Source: Alphaproteobacteria bacterium (lineage in GTDB: Bacteria; Pseudomonadota; Alphaproteobacteria; Rs-D84). From it: 64,000 nt of DNA. The notes beneath the pieces are model-generated. The model had not been told where the DNA came from. It saw nothing but the letters and a program-made list of their open reading frames with translations, and did no database searches. Location: positions 248,736 through 312,735 of the forward strand of contig WRCC01000002.1 of the NCBI GenBank assembly GCA_009784235.1. Direction: 5' to 3'. The translations under genes were made by a program, and so were the position numbers. Positions 1-10,423 of this stretch are shown one piece after another (the stretch's first letter is position 1; every line of letters starts with the position of its first letter).

Positions 1-749
1 ACAACCGCAAAGAATTCACCAGAATTGTTACCAAATACATAAAAACCTTGGTCGGTAAGTAACGGCAGATATATGGCCGGATTTGGATAAATATGATTAC
101 CCATGCGCAGGTTGTGACGAAATACTTCGTATCCAATCGACGGCGATAATTTCCAGCCGGCAACATCCCAGACGTTTTTTGCGCCAAAGCCGAATTTGAT
201 ATTGTCTGTCTTGCCCGACATATCACCGACAGAGATTGTAAATATTCCAACATCCGGGCGCGAATTATCGAATGGCTTCAAGTCATAGTCGATGGACATC
301 CCACCGGATTCCAATTGACCGTATCGATATTCACCAAAAGCAAACAGGTTATAATCGCGAATATTGAAATTATGGTGCAACCGGACGCCGATTTCGTTAA
401 AAATCATATCGTTCCATTTCAGAACGCTTTGCACGCCGGTTTCGAATTCAAATGTGGAATAGCTGCGTCGATAATCCGCCGACAAAATCCAATCCGGATG
501 CTTTGCAAATGCGATGCCGGCCGGCGTCATGGTTCCGGGCATGCCCGCCATATTACCGGGCATCCATTGGTCCGGCTGGCGCGGAACTTCGTATGTAATC
601 TTGCGCTGGCCAACAATGGTATTACCGCTGACCGTTTGGGTCGGTTGGACCGGGGTGAACCCGCGTTGGTAATAAACAGGCGTGCCTTCGGGCACCGCAG
701 ATGCAGCAAGTGGCAAAAAAGCAGCCAAAATCGGCACATATCTTTTCAT
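1..749 (-). CDS. Outer-membrane beta-barrel-like exported protein (partial, runs off left edge)
   Basis: Own reverse-complement translation: [30 protein letters not shown]... signal peptide followed by alternating aromatic/polar strands ([18 protein letters not shown]); open to window edge, so absent from the ORF track. Confidence 0.65.
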   Translation of the reverse strand, partial: MKRYVPILAAFLPLAASAVPEGTPVYYQRGFTPVQPTQTVSGNTIVGQRKITYEVPRQPDQWMPGNMAGMPGTMTPAGIAFAKHPDWILSADYRRSYSTFEFETGVQSVLKWNDMIFNEIGVRLHHNFNIRDYNLFAFGEYRYGQLESGGMSIDYDLKPFDNSRPDVGIFTISVGDMSGKTDNIKFGFGAKNVWDVAGWKLSPSIGYEVFRHNLRMGNHIYPNPAIYLPLLTDQGFYVFGNNSGEFFAV

Positions 750-892
750 GCTTTGAATTATATCACAAAGCGCCCATGAAAAAAAGAAGTTTGAAGCACG
801 GAATTTGGCAAATTGTTGCCATTAAGATTTCGCTTGCAAAATGCGGGTGCGCTGCTAGAATACGCAACCGTATAAGAACAAGAGGATTAGAC

Positions 893-1066
893 ATGGCAGT
901 TCCAAAAAGTAAAACATCCAAAGCGCGCAGCAAGATGCGCCGTGCACACGACGCGTTGCCAATCATGGCGGCTGGAAAATGCAAAAAATGTGGCGAAAAC
1001 AAACGTCCGCATCATGTTTGCCCGGCGTGTGGGAATTATGACGGCAAACAGGTCGTCGCGAAATAA
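893..1066 (+). CDS. rpmF: 50S ribosomal protein L32
   Basis: [22 protein letters not shown]...[26 protein letters not shown]; Cys pairs and synteny with plsX. Confidence 0.95.
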   Translation: MAVPKSKTSKARSKMRRAHDALPIMAAGKCKKCGENKRPHHVCPACGNYDGKQVVAK

Positions 1067-1072
1067 TTCGCA

Positions 1073-2140
1073 ATGTCAAACCAATCAAAAAAAATCATCG
1101 CAGTTGATGCTCATGGCGGCGACAAGGGGCCAAAGGCTGTCCTTGGTGGTCTGAACCAATTTTTGTTCAAGCATCCCGGCGATGATATTTTATTCCGTAT
1201 TTTTGGCGACGAAGCACTGCTGCGCAAGATGTTGAAAAAATATCAACGCGTTGCGCGCAACTGTGAAATTATTAATGCGCCCGATGTTGTTTCGCAAACA
1301 GACAAAGTGCGCGATATTATTCGCACCGCGCAAACCACATCCATGTACATGGCAATCAAAGACGTTCGCGATGGCAATTCGTGCGCGATTGTTTCGGCTG
1401 GGAATACTGGTGCGTTGATGGCACTTTCCAAATTGGCGATAAAAACAATTGATGGAATTTCACGCCCGGCGATTACAACTATGTTGCCTGCTGGCGGCGG
1501 TGATAAACGTGTTGTATTATTGGATTTGGGTGCGAATGTTCAGTGTGATGAAGAAAATCTGTTTGATTTCGCACTGATGGGTTCTGTGTATGCGGAAAAA
1601 ATCGGCAAAATTGTACGCCCGCGCGTAGGTATTTTAAATATCGGCGAAGAAGAGCAAAAAGGCCAAGAATATCTGCAACGCCTGAATAATCTATTTAACG
1701 AACACAAAGAATATTTGCCGTTTGAATATGTCGGATTTGTAGAGGGCACGGATATCAGCGGCGGCGAAGTCCAAGTTGTTGTGACCGACGGGTTTACTGG
1801 AAATATTGTATTGAAAACTGTCGAAGGTACGGCAAAATTGATGAAGCGTGTTATGACCGATACATTCAAAAAATCTATTATTGCGATTTCGGTTGCGTTC
1901 TTGTTGACCCACGTATTTAAAAGATTAAAAGCTAAACTTGACCCGCGCTCTTATGCTGGCGCGATATTTATCGGTCTGAACGGATTCGTCATAAAAACAC
2001 ACGGTTCATCCGACGCGTTAACATTTGCAAATGCTGTTCGGTACGCGGCTGATTTGGCAGACGCGGATTTCAACAGTCGCATCCGCGCATCCGTGCGATA
2101 TATGTCGAAATTAAAAACAGAATTAAAAAACGCGACATAA
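1073..2140 (+). CDS. plsX: Phosphate acyltransferase PlsX
   Basis: IAVDAHGGDKGPKAVLGG..., SAGNTGALMALSKLAIK, VVTDGFTGNIVLKTVEG; rpmF-plsX-fabH synteny. Confidence 0.96.
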   Translation: MSNQSKKIIAVDAHGGDKGPKAVLGGLNQFLFKHPGDDILFRIFGDEALLRKMLKKYQRVARNCEIINAPDVVSQTDKVRDIIRTAQTTSMYMAIKDVRDGNSCAIVSAGNTGALMALSKLAIKTIDGISRPAITTMLPAGGGDKRVVLLDLGANVQCDEENLFDFALMGSVYAEKIGKIVRPRVGILNIGEEEQKGQEYLQRLNNLFNEHKEYLPFEYVGFVEGTDISGGEVQVVVTDGFTGNIVLKTVEGTAKLMKRVMTDTFKKSIIAISVAFLLTHVFKRLKAKLDPRSYAGAIFIGLNGFVIKTHGSSDALTFANAVRYAADLADADFNSRIRASVRYMSKLKTELKNAT

Positions 2141-2153
2141 TGTCGCGTTTTTT
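2125..2153 (+). terminator. Intrinsic terminator after plsX
   Basis: aaaaaaCGCGACATAATGTCGCGtttttta hairpin plus T-run. Confidence 0.85.
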
Positions 2154-2222
2154 AGGAATAAATATAATGTTGCATCCGATTTTGACGCGTGTATAATTCG
2201 CCCGTTACGAAAAGGATGAAAA

Positions 2223-3161
2223 ATGGGAAGCAGATTGATTGGATACGGTTCTTATTTACCGGAAAAAATTTTCACAAACGATGATTTTACAAAAATTCTT
2301 GATACAGATAACGAATGGATTACATCGCGCACGGGCATGAAAGTCCGCCATTTCGCAGCGGACAATGAAACCGTTGTTGATATGGCGACTGCGGCGGCGA
2401 TGCGCGCAATTGAAAATGCGAAAATTACCGCTGATGATATTGATTTAATAATTGTTTCGACCGTGACCGCCGAACTGGATTTCCCGGCTGTTGCGACCCA
2501 GGTTGCCGCAAAGATTGGTATGACGAAAAATCAGCCGGCGTTTGATGTCCGCGGTGCTTGCACCGGGTATATTTACGCGCTGCACTGTGCGCATGCTTTC
2601 TTTACCGCCGGTATGCATAATCGTATTTTAATAATTGGCGCGGAAAAGATGACGCGTTTAATTGATTGGGCCGACCGCAATACAGCCGTGTTATTCGGCG
2701 ATGGTGCCGGCGCATTGATATTTGAACATTCATCCAGTTCATACAGCGGAATAATCGACACAGTTGTATTTTCCGATGGCCGGGAATTCGATATGCTGCA
2801 TGGAACAACGGACCACAAGATTTGTATGAATGGCCCAGAAACTTACAAGAAAGCTGTGACATTAATGCCCGAAGCGGCCCAGTATATAATCGACCATGCG
2901 GGCATTACGGCGGAAAATATCGATTGGATAATTCCGCACCAAGCAAACCGTCGTATTATCGAATCCGGCGCGACACGCCTGGGGTTCCCGATGGAAAAAA
3001 TTATTATTACGGTTGATAAACACGCGAATACGTCTGGTGCGTCTGGTGCGCTTGCATTGGCCGATGGGCTTGATTCTGGATTGATAAAGCCGGGGCAATT
3101 AATACTGTATCCGGCGTTTGGTTCCGGCTTGACTTGGGGCGCGGCACTGATTAGAGTGTAA
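2223..3161 (+). CDS. fabH: 3-oxoacyl-ACP synthase III
   Basis: MGSRLIGYGSYLPEKIFTNDD...DVRGACTGYIYAL...WIIPHQANRRI...HANTSGASGALAL. Confidence 0.96.
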   Translation: MGSRLIGYGSYLPEKIFTNDDFTKILDTDNEWITSRTGMKVRHFAADNETVVDMATAAAMRAIENAKITADDIDLIIVSTVTAELDFPAVATQVAAKIGMTKNQPAFDVRGACTGYIYALHCAHAFFTAGMHNRILIIGAEKMTRLIDWADRNTAVLFGDGAGALIFEHSSSSYSGIIDTVVFSDGREFDMLHGTTDHKICMNGPETYKKAVTLMPEAAQYIIDHAGITAENIDWIIPHQANRRIIESGATRLGFPMEKIIITVDKHANTSGASGALALADGLDSGLIKPGQLILYPAFGSGLTWGAALIRV

Positions 3162-3243
3162 GCAGTGGTTGGTGGCTTGTGCTGGTGACTGGTGATTTAT
3201 GCATTGTCTACTATAATAGACAACAAATAAAAAGGATGGAAAT

Positions 3244-3777
3244 ATGAAAAAATTACTTTTGACTATTGTCTTTGGACTGTTGACTGTCGGCGCGGCGGAT
3301 GCGGCGCGGTATGATAATTATTTGTCATTAAAACTGGGCTATACCAACGGCGAAATAAAAAAAGTCGATACTTCATTTGATGGAATCGGTGGAATGTTCG
3401 CATTCGGGTTCAATCATCGTTCAGCAGATTGGCTATATTTTCGCAGCGAAATAGAAGGCAGCTATTTCACAATGACACACAAAGATGCACGGATTTCACC
3501 GATGGGTGTGATGTTGAATTTTTATGGTGATTTTGGACCGCGCGATTGGCTGGTGAAACCATACGTTGGTGCGGGATTTGGTGCAAAATATATAAATATG
3601 GATGATGTTGGTCGCGATTCCACGTTCGGTATCGCATGGGCCACCATGGCCGGTATAACATTCGATATGACCGAAGATTTAAAATTGGACGTCGGCGCGC
3701 GTTACGATATTGTATCCACAACAGACTTTAATTTATTCAGCATCGGCGCAATGGCCGGTGTCAGATGGATGTTCTGA
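3244..3777 (+). CDS. Outer-membrane beta-barrel porin-family protein
   Basis: Signal peptide MKKLLLTIVFGLLTVGAADA, short OmpA/Omp25-like barrel ending in aromatic residue (GVRWMF). Confidence 0.75.
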   Translation: MKKLLLTIVFGLLTVGAADAARYDNYLSLKLGYTNGEIKKVDTSFDGIGGMFAFGFNHRSADWLYFRSEIEGSYFTMTHKDARISPMGVMLNFYGDFGPRDWLVKPYVGAGFGAKYINMDDVGRDSTFGIAWATMAGITFDMTEDLKLDVGARYDIVSTTDFNLFSIGAMAGVRWMF

Positions 3778-3778
3778 T

Positions 3779-4096
3779 ATGCAAAGATATCTTTTGTTCG
3801 TTGTTTTATTTCTGACGGCATGTACGCCGTATAAAACATTGACACCGGGTGGCGAATCAATACGATTCGTTGACCGCAAGCCGGCGGATTGCGAATCCTT
3901 GGGCGTTGTGGACAGCGGTGATTTATCCGGTCTGTACAAAGACGAATCGATGAATTGGATTCGGAACAAGGGCGCATCGATGGGCGCGGATACAATGCGA
4001 ATCGAATCTGCGGTAAATTATTCATACGGCGGCGCAATTATAATCGGCCGGAACGATTACTGGAAACACAAAGCATATGCTTACAAATGTGATTAA
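3779..4096 (+). CDS. DUF4156-like lipoprotein
   Basis: MQRYLLFVVLFLTACTPYKTLTPGGESIRF lipobox; ...NWIRNKGASMGADTMRIES. Confidence 0.6.
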   Translation: MQRYLLFVVLFLTACTPYKTLTPGGESIRFVDRKPADCESLGVVDSGDLSGLYKDESMNWIRNKGASMGADTMRIESAVNYSYGGAIIIGRNDYWKHKAYAYKCD

Positions 4097-4108
4097 GGGG
4101 ATATTGCT

Positions 4109-4816
4109 ATGCAGAAAATTTTACTTCTTTTGACAATTGTTTCCCTGGCTGCGTGCGGCACGGGCCAGGTTAAACCACTGCGCCCCGGCGCAACACCGTC
4201 GGACAAGAAAGCTGTGTTCGTTGGCCGTGTTGAAATCGACCCAGCAATTAATGAATATTTTGCAGCGGCCAAAGAATCCGATAAACGATTTATGACATTT
4301 GCGATGGGCATAACACCGGGTGATGGCACAAATATCGGTGAATGGAACGATGATACCGACGTTGATTATGCCGATATCGAAACCAATAAATTCTTTGCAA
4401 TCGAAGTCGCGCCGGGCGAACCATTGGCCATCCGCACAATTTCATTTATGGCATCGCACAAGGCATTCTGGCTGTCGAACACTGAACATATTTATCGCAC
4501 ATGGTTATCCAATCCGTCGTTTGCGATTGATGTAACACCATCGGCGGGAAATGCATACTATATTGGCACGATAAAAATTGGCTTGGCCGACCGGTCGTTC
4601 AAAGAAGTCGGGGATGAAAAATACGATACGCGCGAATTCCATTTTGTCGTGCCGAAAAATATCGCAATTGCGAATAATCACAAAGACGCATCGGAATGGT
4701 TCAAGCAGACTTATCCAAAGGCGGGCCGCGATTTGCAACACGCCGATATGAAAATGAAAGACTCCGGACGTGACAATCAATTCCGGCATACTTCGATAAC
4801 GACAACGTATCATTAA
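4109..4816 (+). CDS. Lipoprotein of unknown function
   Basis: MQKILLLLTIVSLAACGTG lipobox. Confidence 0.7.
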   Translation: MQKILLLLTIVSLAACGTGQVKPLRPGATPSDKKAVFVGRVEIDPAINEYFAAAKESDKRFMTFAMGITPGDGTNIGEWNDDTDVDYADIETNKFFAIEVAPGEPLAIRTISFMASHKAFWLSNTEHIYRTWLSNPSFAIDVTPSAGNAYYIGTIKIGLADRSFKEVGDEKYDTREFHFVVPKNIAIANNHKDASEWFKQTYPKAGRDLQHADMKMKDSGRDNQFRHTSITTTYH

Positions 4817-4826
4817 AGGTAAAAAA

Positions 4827-5114
4827 ATGGCAACGATAACACGTGCAGATTTAGCAGAAAGTGTGCGCCAGACGGCCGGGCTGTCGGGGGCGGAATCTTA
4901 TAAATTGGTTGATTTATTCTTTGCCGAAGTATCAGAATCGCTCGTACGTGGCGAAGAAGTGAAAATTTTGGGCTTGGGTACTTTCAAGATTTTGGAAAAG
5001 AAAGAACGCATGGGGCGTAATCCGCGCACCGGCGAAAGTGCCATAATATCCGCGCGCAAAACAATATCATTCCGTCCATCTGCGGAATTTAGAAGTAAAG
5101 TCGCGAATGCGTAA
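4827..5114 (+). CDS. ihfA: Integration host factor alpha subunit
   Basis: MATITRADLAESVRQTAGLSGAES...GLGTFKILEKKERMGRNPRTGESAIISARKTISFRPS. Confidence 0.93.
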   Translation: MATITRADLAESVRQTAGLSGAESYKLVDLFFAEVSESLVRGEEVKILGLGTFKILEKKERMGRNPRTGESAIISARKTISFRPSAEFRSKVANA

Positions 5115-5153
5115 GGGCAAATAATACAATATTTGAAGCAAGGAATATTAGAT

Positions 5154-5924
5154 ATGAACAAATACATAACCGCCGCATTTGGAATTTTAATATTATTGGT
5201 GTTTGGATTCGCTGCGGGCCGTTGGTTCGTGCCGGTTGAATCAAAGCGCACCATCACAACCGCCGGCGAATGTTTGGCGCGCGTTGATAAAGACCGCACC
5301 GCGATAACATTGCGTGTGTCTGTCATTGATGCCGATGCAGCGCGGTCTTTGACAATTGCACGCGCGGAATATGAATCTTTGGCGGCATCAATTAAAAAAA
5401 TCGATGACAAGACAATGGAATTACAAACTGCGCGATTTGATTCGTTTGAAAAACAAGAATGGAATCATTTGGAACAACGTATGGAATCCCGTGGCTTTGA
5501 AACAAATATCGAATTACAAATTTCCAGTCGTAATGCAGACACAATTGAAAACATCTTGGAAAACCCGCGGCGCAGCATGGCAAATACCGGCGATGCAGAT
5601 GTAAATATTTATCCAGAAAATCTGCGCATGTTTGCATCGAGTGAAAAAATGAAACCGGTTATCGAAGCATGCATTCAAACCGCTGTTGAAAATGCGCGTG
5701 AACGTGCAGAATCGGTTGCATCTGCGGATGGCATGCGCATTGGACGCATGGTTTCTGCATCATTCACACGCACGACATCTGGTGGCGATAATATGCCGAT
5801 GCCGATAATGCGTATGTCGCGCGCGGTTGCGATGGATATTGGTGGCGGTGGCGGCGCACCGACGCTGTTTTCCACCGGTGATGAAATATCTGTATCAATC
5901 AGTGCAGAATTTGAAGTCAGATAA
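5154..5924 (+). CDS. SIMPL-domain (DUF541) protein
   Basis: N-terminal TM; GECLARVDKDRTAITLRVSVID...ARERAESVASADGMRIGRMVSASF. Confidence 0.7.
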   Translation: MNKYITAAFGILILLVFGFAAGRWFVPVESKRTITTAGECLARVDKDRTAITLRVSVIDADAARSLTIARAEYESLAASIKKIDDKTMELQTARFDSFEKQEWNHLEQRMESRGFETNIELQISSRNADTIENILENPRRSMANTGDADVNIYPENLRMFASSEKMKPVIEACIQTAVENARERAESVASADGMRIGRMVSASFTRTTSGGDNMPMPIMRMSRAVAMDIGGGGGAPTLFSTGDEISVSISAEFEVR

Positions 5925-5949
5925 AAATCCGCCATTCGGCGGATTTTTT
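5923..5949. terminator. Bidirectional intrinsic terminator
   Basis: aaaaatCCGCCATTCGGCGGatttttt between convergent genes. Confidence 0.85.
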
Positions 5950-7984
5950 ATTTCAACCCATAAAATTTTAGCAGTGAATCCGGCTTTGGGTCGCGGCCCA
6001 TAAATTCACGGTAAATTTCATCCATTTTTTTTGTACCGCCCATGGCCAATACTGTATCGCGATACCGATGCATTAAATCTTTGTCGAATGGATTTCCGTT
6101 TGCCGCGATATACGCGTCTGCGGCCATCTGTTCCGCCCACAGATAGCTGTAATATCCGGCCGAATACGAATGCGCAAATGGATGCATGAAAGCGGTCAGC
6201 GGCCGGTCATACGATGGTCCGGGTGTAATTGAATCCGCCGGGCGCGCGGTATCAAACGCGCTGCGAATTTGTTGTGCGGTCATTTTTCCTTGGGTATGAA
6301 TTTCCATATCGAACAAGCTGTACTCTGTTTTCCAAACCATTTCCGTACCGCGCATAAATCGGTCTGATTTGATAATTTTTTCAATTAATTCATCCGGCAT
6401 TGGTTCGCCTGTTTTATAATGACGTGCAATGCGTTTCAATGTCACCGGAGAATTCCAAAAATATTCCAAGAAACTGGACGGGAATTCAACCACATCGCGG
6501 TCCACGGCCGTGCCGGATAAATCCAATTCATCAACGGCCGAAAGCAATCCGTGCAATCCGTGCCCAATTTCATGGAACAATGTCGCAACATCTTTTGTGG
6601 CCATTAATGATGGCGTATCCTTGGTCGCGGCTGGGAAATTTCCGACGTTCAAGACTTTGGGCAAATGGCGTACGCCATTTGCATCCACATAATGCGGACG
6701 GAAAGAATTCATCCATGCGCCCGGCGATTTAGTTTCACGCGTCGGCAAATCAATAAAGAATCCGGCGATGATTTTCCCATCCCGCGACATATCGTAATAT
6801 TTCGCATCCGGGTGCCACAATGGAACTTTGCGTTCCGTAAATTTAATATCAAACATTTCGGCCAGCATATCGAAAATTGCATCGGTCGTACGTCCAGTTT
6901 CAAAATATTCGCGCACGACTGATTCATCCAAATCGTATTGTTCTGTGCGTACAAGGCGTCCATAAAATGCAGCATCGTGGGGCGCAAAATCTTTGATGCC
7001 GTCGGTCGCGGCGCGCGCAGCCAATTCCGCGCGGTCTTGTTTTGCGGATGCGGCGGCACGATTGCGCAAATCTTTCAAGAACGTTTTAACTGCGGCAGGT
7101 GATGGTGCACTGCGGTCTTCGAATACCAAATCCGCATGGGTTTCATAGCCCAGGATTCCAGCGCGTTCAACACGTAATGAAAGCATATGCGTTATGATAT
7201 CCATATTTTCCGGTGCGCGCGCCATACGTGCATCATGCGTTTGTTTGCGCAAATCCCGGTCGGTAACAAAGGTCATTACTGCGACATAATGCGAATCCAG
7301 CAATGAAAATTCCCACCAATCATCAATGCGCGCCGTCGCGCGGTCGGCCGTCGGCATATCGCCCAATTTCGTTTCGTCCATGATTTTCAGTTTAAAATTT
7401 TTGTTTGCTTCGATAACATTGTTTGAAAAATCATTCGACATTTTTGACATCTCGGCGGCAATTTCTTTTAATCGCGCTTGCTTGTCCGCGGGCAGATTTA
7501 CGCCCGCAATTTCAAATGCGCGAATGACATCAGTGACCAATTTTTGCTGGGCCGCGTTCAATGCGTCAAATTCATTATCGCGGATATACTTGAATCCTTC
7601 ATATATACCACGGTGCCGCGCCATATCAGAACCATAGGCGGACAGTGGTGGAATAATTTCATTCATAATTTGTTTTGTTTCATCGGAATTCATTACGCTG
7701 TCCAAATGATAAATCGGCATTAATAATTCAGTCAATTTGGCATCATTATCGGCCAGTGCGCGCACAAAATTCATATATGTTTTATCCGGCATAGCGGCCA
7801 GTTCAGAGGCCCGGGCACGCGCCACATCAATCGCATCGTTCACCCGCGCCGGCGCATTGTGCAGCGCATTTTGCGGAAAATATCCCAAATCGTTTTTCAT
7901 GCATATTCCTTTGGTATAAATAACAGCCGCGGCGGCCAAAATGACCGCCACAGCAAAAATTATATTTAACAGCTTGTTTTTCAT
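5948..7984 (-). CDS. M3-family metallopeptidase (oligopeptidase A/Dcp-like), N-terminal membrane/signal segment
   Basis: HEIGHGLHGLLS zinc motif, FPSSFLEYFW, FAHSYSAGYYSYLWAEQMAADA. Confidence 0.92.
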   Translation of the reverse strand: MKNKLLNIIFAVAVILAAAAVIYTKGICMKNDLGYFPQNALHNAPARVNDAIDVARARASELAAMPDKTYMNFVRALADNDAKLTELLMPIYHLDSVMNSDETKQIMNEIIPPLSAYGSDMARHRGIYEGFKYIRDNEFDALNAAQQKLVTDVIRAFEIAGVNLPADKQARLKEIAAEMSKMSNDFSNNVIEANKNFKLKIMDETKLGDMPTADRATARIDDWWEFSLLDSHYVAVMTFVTDRDLRKQTHDARMARAPENMDIITHMLSLRVERAGILGYETHADLVFEDRSAPSPAAVKTFLKDLRNRAAASAKQDRAELAARAATDGIKDFAPHDAAFYGRLVRTEQYDLDESVVREYFETGRTTDAIFDMLAEMFDIKFTERKVPLWHPDAKYYDMSRDGKIIAGFFIDLPTRETKSPGAWMNSFRPHYVDANGVRHLPKVLNVGNFPAATKDTPSLMATKDVATLFHEIGHGLHGLLSAVDELDLSGTAVDRDVVEFPSSFLEYFWNSPVTLKRIARHYKTGEPMPDELIEKIIKSDRFMRGTEMVWKTEYSLFDMEIHTQGKMTAQQIRSAFDTARPADSITPGPSYDRPLTAFMHPFAHSYSAGYYSYLWAEQMAADAYIAANGNPFDKDLMHRYRDTVLAMGGTKKMDEIYREFMGRDPKPDSLLKFYGLK

Positions 7985-8021
7985 AACGATAAATATACAA
8001 AAAATATAGACTTTGTAAAGC

Positions 8022-8570
8022 TTAAATTAAATCCCAATTGACCAGATGATTCAAAAACGCATCAACAAAATCACCACGGCGGTTTTGATAATCCAGATAA
8101 TAAGCATGTTCCCACACATCCAAACACAACAATGGTTTCATGCCATGCGCAATCGGCGTGTCTCCGTTCGCAGTTGTAATGATTTTAAGTGTGCCATTAT
8201 CATCCACCAGCCATGCCCAACCGCTGCCGAATATGCCCAGCGCGGCGGCTTTGAATTCCGAATTAAAATCTTTGAATGTGTCCGTGATGTGCGATGGGAT
8301 TTTTGTACCGCTGTCTTTTTTCAATTTTGCAAAAAAGAAATTATGATTGAAAACTTGCGCGGCATTATTAAATATTTTTCCGTCGCTCTCGCGCACTATT
8401 TCTTCCAACGTCATCGATTCAAATTTTGTTCCGGCAATTAAATCGTTTAAATTTTTTATATATGTGCCCAAATGCCGGTCATAATGGAAATCAACCGTAC
8501 GCACAGACATATATGGTTCCAGCCCATCACGCGCAAATGGTAATGGATAATTTTCGATATCAAATGCCAT
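8022..8570 (-). CDS. sodB: Superoxide dismutase (Fe/Mn family)
   Basis: YPLPFARDGLEPYMS...HYDRHLGTYIKNLN...FNHNFFF...GSGWAWLV...LLCLDVWEHAYYLDYQNRR. Confidence 0.92.
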   Translation of the reverse strand: MAFDIENYPLPFARDGLEPYMSVRTVDFHYDRHLGTYIKNLNDLIAGTKFESMTLEEIVRESDGKIFNNAAQVFNHNFFFAKLKKDSGTKIPSHITDTFKDFNSEFKAAALGIFGSGWAWLVDDNGTLKIITTANGDTPIAHGMKPLLCLDVWEHAYYLDYQNRRGDFVDAFLNHLVNWDLI

Positions 8571-8991
8571 CAATCTCTCCCTTGTGTTCTTCGTATCCGA
8601 TGTAAAATTTATATCTTTTTGGCGTAAAGTGCAAGAAGCAATACGTCGGGTCATCTGGTCCCGTGACATTAAACTTTTTTATGTTGTCGTCCCAGCGGGC
8701 GCGTTTTGCAGCCATGTCTTGGACCAATGTCACTGTGCCGAACAACCGCACAGACATTCGCGTTTCCGGATTGAAATAATACAAACATACATTTGGATTA
8801 CGCATAATTTGGCCCAAAGTATGCCATCGCGTTGATGTAAAGAAATACAAATCCAACGTATCAATATCGCGATTAAAAATATTAATAAAATTTCGTGCAT
8901 CCGGATATCCGCCCAGACCGTTCGATGCAAAAATTAAATAGTCGCAGCTGCGTATTATATCAATAATTGATTTTTTAACTTCGTTATTCAT
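8560..8991 (-). CDS. Pyridoxamine 5'-phosphate oxidase-family protein
   Basis: LIFASNGLGGYPDARNF...NPNVCLYYFNPETRMSVRLFGTVTLV; overlaps sodB start. Confidence 0.75.
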   Translation of the reverse strand: MNNEVKKSIIDIIRSCDYLIFASNGLGGYPDARNFINIFNRDIDTLDLYFFTSTRWHTLGQIMRNPNVCLYYFNPETRMSVRLFGTVTLVQDMAAKRARWDDNIKKFNVTGPDDPTYCFLHFTPKRYKFYIGYEEHKGEIDGI

Positions 8992-10067
8992 GCGACCAAG
9001 TCTATCAACAAGCGGTCCAGAAACAAAACGGAACTTCGTCCTATGTGAATATGCGTATCATCGACAATAAATTTATTCGGGTTGGCATGCACAAAATCCC
9101 AATTGATTGCAGCGCGCACATCAGGCGTCAATTCCACGCCGCACATTGTTCGCAATCCGGTAATAATTTTTTCAACTGCGCGGTCGTGATTTGATAATGG
9201 TTTGATATTTAATTTATTATTTATTATTTTGGTCTCGAACCATTGGCTGTCAATTAACACGCGGCCGGCGGCGGATTCGCCAATGCCAATATACGGTTCG
9301 CCCGCCCAAATATTTTGATTGTGGTGGCATTCAAAACCCGCGCGCGCATAGTTTGAAACTTCATATCGGGGCAGGGCAGGCGCCAAAATTTCATCAATTT
9401 TTTCATACATCGCTGCGGCCGTATCATCATCGATTTTTTGTACGCCGCGCATGGCCAATGGTGTCCCTGGCTCAATCAACAATTCATAAAGTGAGACGTG
9501 CCGCAATCCCAAATCCAGAATCCCACGGCAAGTTTTTTCGACCGACGCGACCGACTGGCCCGGTAACCCGTATATAAAATCACCGGATGTGTTCAGGCCA
9601 AAATCTTGGGCTATTTTTATTAATTTAATTGCATCGTTGGCGCTGTGCGTGCGCCCCAAGAATTTCAATTCATTATCATCAAAAGACTGTACGCCGACGG
9701 ACAATCGGTTAACGCCCGCATCCATAAATTCGCGAAGTCGCGCCGCGCACAATGTACCCGGGTTTGATTCAATTGTAATTTCTGCATCCGGCAAAATATC
9801 AAACGTTTCGCGCGCAGCATCCATGATACGTGCAAACACATCGGTCGGCATTAATGAAGGCGTTCCGCCACCGAAAAATATCGTCGGCACCGCGCACCGG
9901 CCTAGTCGCCCCGACCAATATTTTATATCGGAAATAATTTGCGCCGAATATGCATTCCAATCTGGTTTGCATACCACTGAATGAAACGCACAATAAGCGC
10001 ATTTGCTGGCACAAAACGGAACATGAATATAAAGATTGTGTGGTCTGGTTATTGTATGCTCGGTCAA
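8988..10067 (-). CDS. hemW: HemW-like radical SAM protein (putative coproporphyrinogen III oxidase-like)
   Basis: LYIHVPFCASKCAYCAFHS, FFGGGTPSLMP, GVQSFDDNELKFLGRTHS. Only plausible start is TTG at 10067-10065 inside a palindromic repeat; the ORF-track start at 10241 would read through a tRNA gene. Confidence 0.88.
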   Translation of the reverse strand: MTEHTITRPHNLYIHVPFCASKCAYCAFHSVVCKPDWNAYSAQIISDIKYWSGRLGRCAVPTIFFGGGTPSLMPTDVFARIMDAARETFDILPDAEITIESNPGTLCAARLREFMDAGVNRLSVGVQSFDDNELKFLGRTHSANDAIKLIKIAQDFGLNTSGDFIYGLPGQSVASVEKTCRGILDLGLRHVSLYELLIEPGTPLAMRGVQKIDDDTAAAMYEKIDEILAPALPRYEVSNYARAGFECHHNQNIWAGEPYIGIGESAAGRVLIDSQWFETKIINNKLNIKPLSNHDRAVEKIITGLRTMCGVELTPDVRAAINWDFVHANPNKFIVDDTHIHIGRSSVLFLDRLLIDLVA

Positions 10068-10188
10068 AGTTCCCCTCCTTTGGAGGGGTGCGGCAAAGCC
10101 GTGGGGTGGTTTACGGTGTATCCGATAGCTTGGGTAAACCACCCCAGCCTGCGGCCACCCCTCCAAAGGAGGGGAACTTTGACCGAGC
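10058..10188. repeat. 131-bp imperfect palindromic MITE/REP-like element
   Basis: GCTCGGTCAAAGTTCCCCTCCTTTGGAGGGGTG ... CACCCCTCCAAAGGAGGGGAACTTTGACCGAGC terminal inverted repeats with inner GGGGTGGTTTA/TAAACCACCCC arms. Confidence 0.85.
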
Positions 10189-10199
10189 CGTATAAAACT

Positions 10200-10284
10200 T
10201 GGTGGGCATAGAGGGACTTGAACCCCCACGAGTTTCCTCACTGGAACCTAAATCCAGCGCGTCTGCCAATTTCGCCATATGCCC
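10200..10284 (-). tRNA. tRNA-Leu(TAG)
   Basis: Reverse complement GGGCATATGGCGAAATTGGCAGACGCGCTGGATTTAGGTTCC...GGGTTCAAGTCCCTCTATGCCCACCA; long variable arm, encoded CCA. Confidence 0.93.
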
Positions 10285-10423
10285 AGAATGTACATTCTAC
10301 ATACTGAATAATAAAGTTCAAGTTAAATCATAAATGCGGTACACAAATACCACACTGATTTTTCTTGACATTTCGGGCTTTGCATTGCATAATTGCCGGG
10401 CAAAAACAAAGAGGTTAATCAAT

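Noticed and set aside
315-779. 154-aa plus-strand ORF at the left edge
   Set aside because: Antisense to a signal-peptide/beta-barrel ORF open to the window edge, which has better coding character.
10068-10241. Upstream extension of hemW in the ORF track
   Set aside because: Would translate antisense tRNA-Leu and the palindromic repeat; conserved HemW motif begins right after the TTG at 10067.
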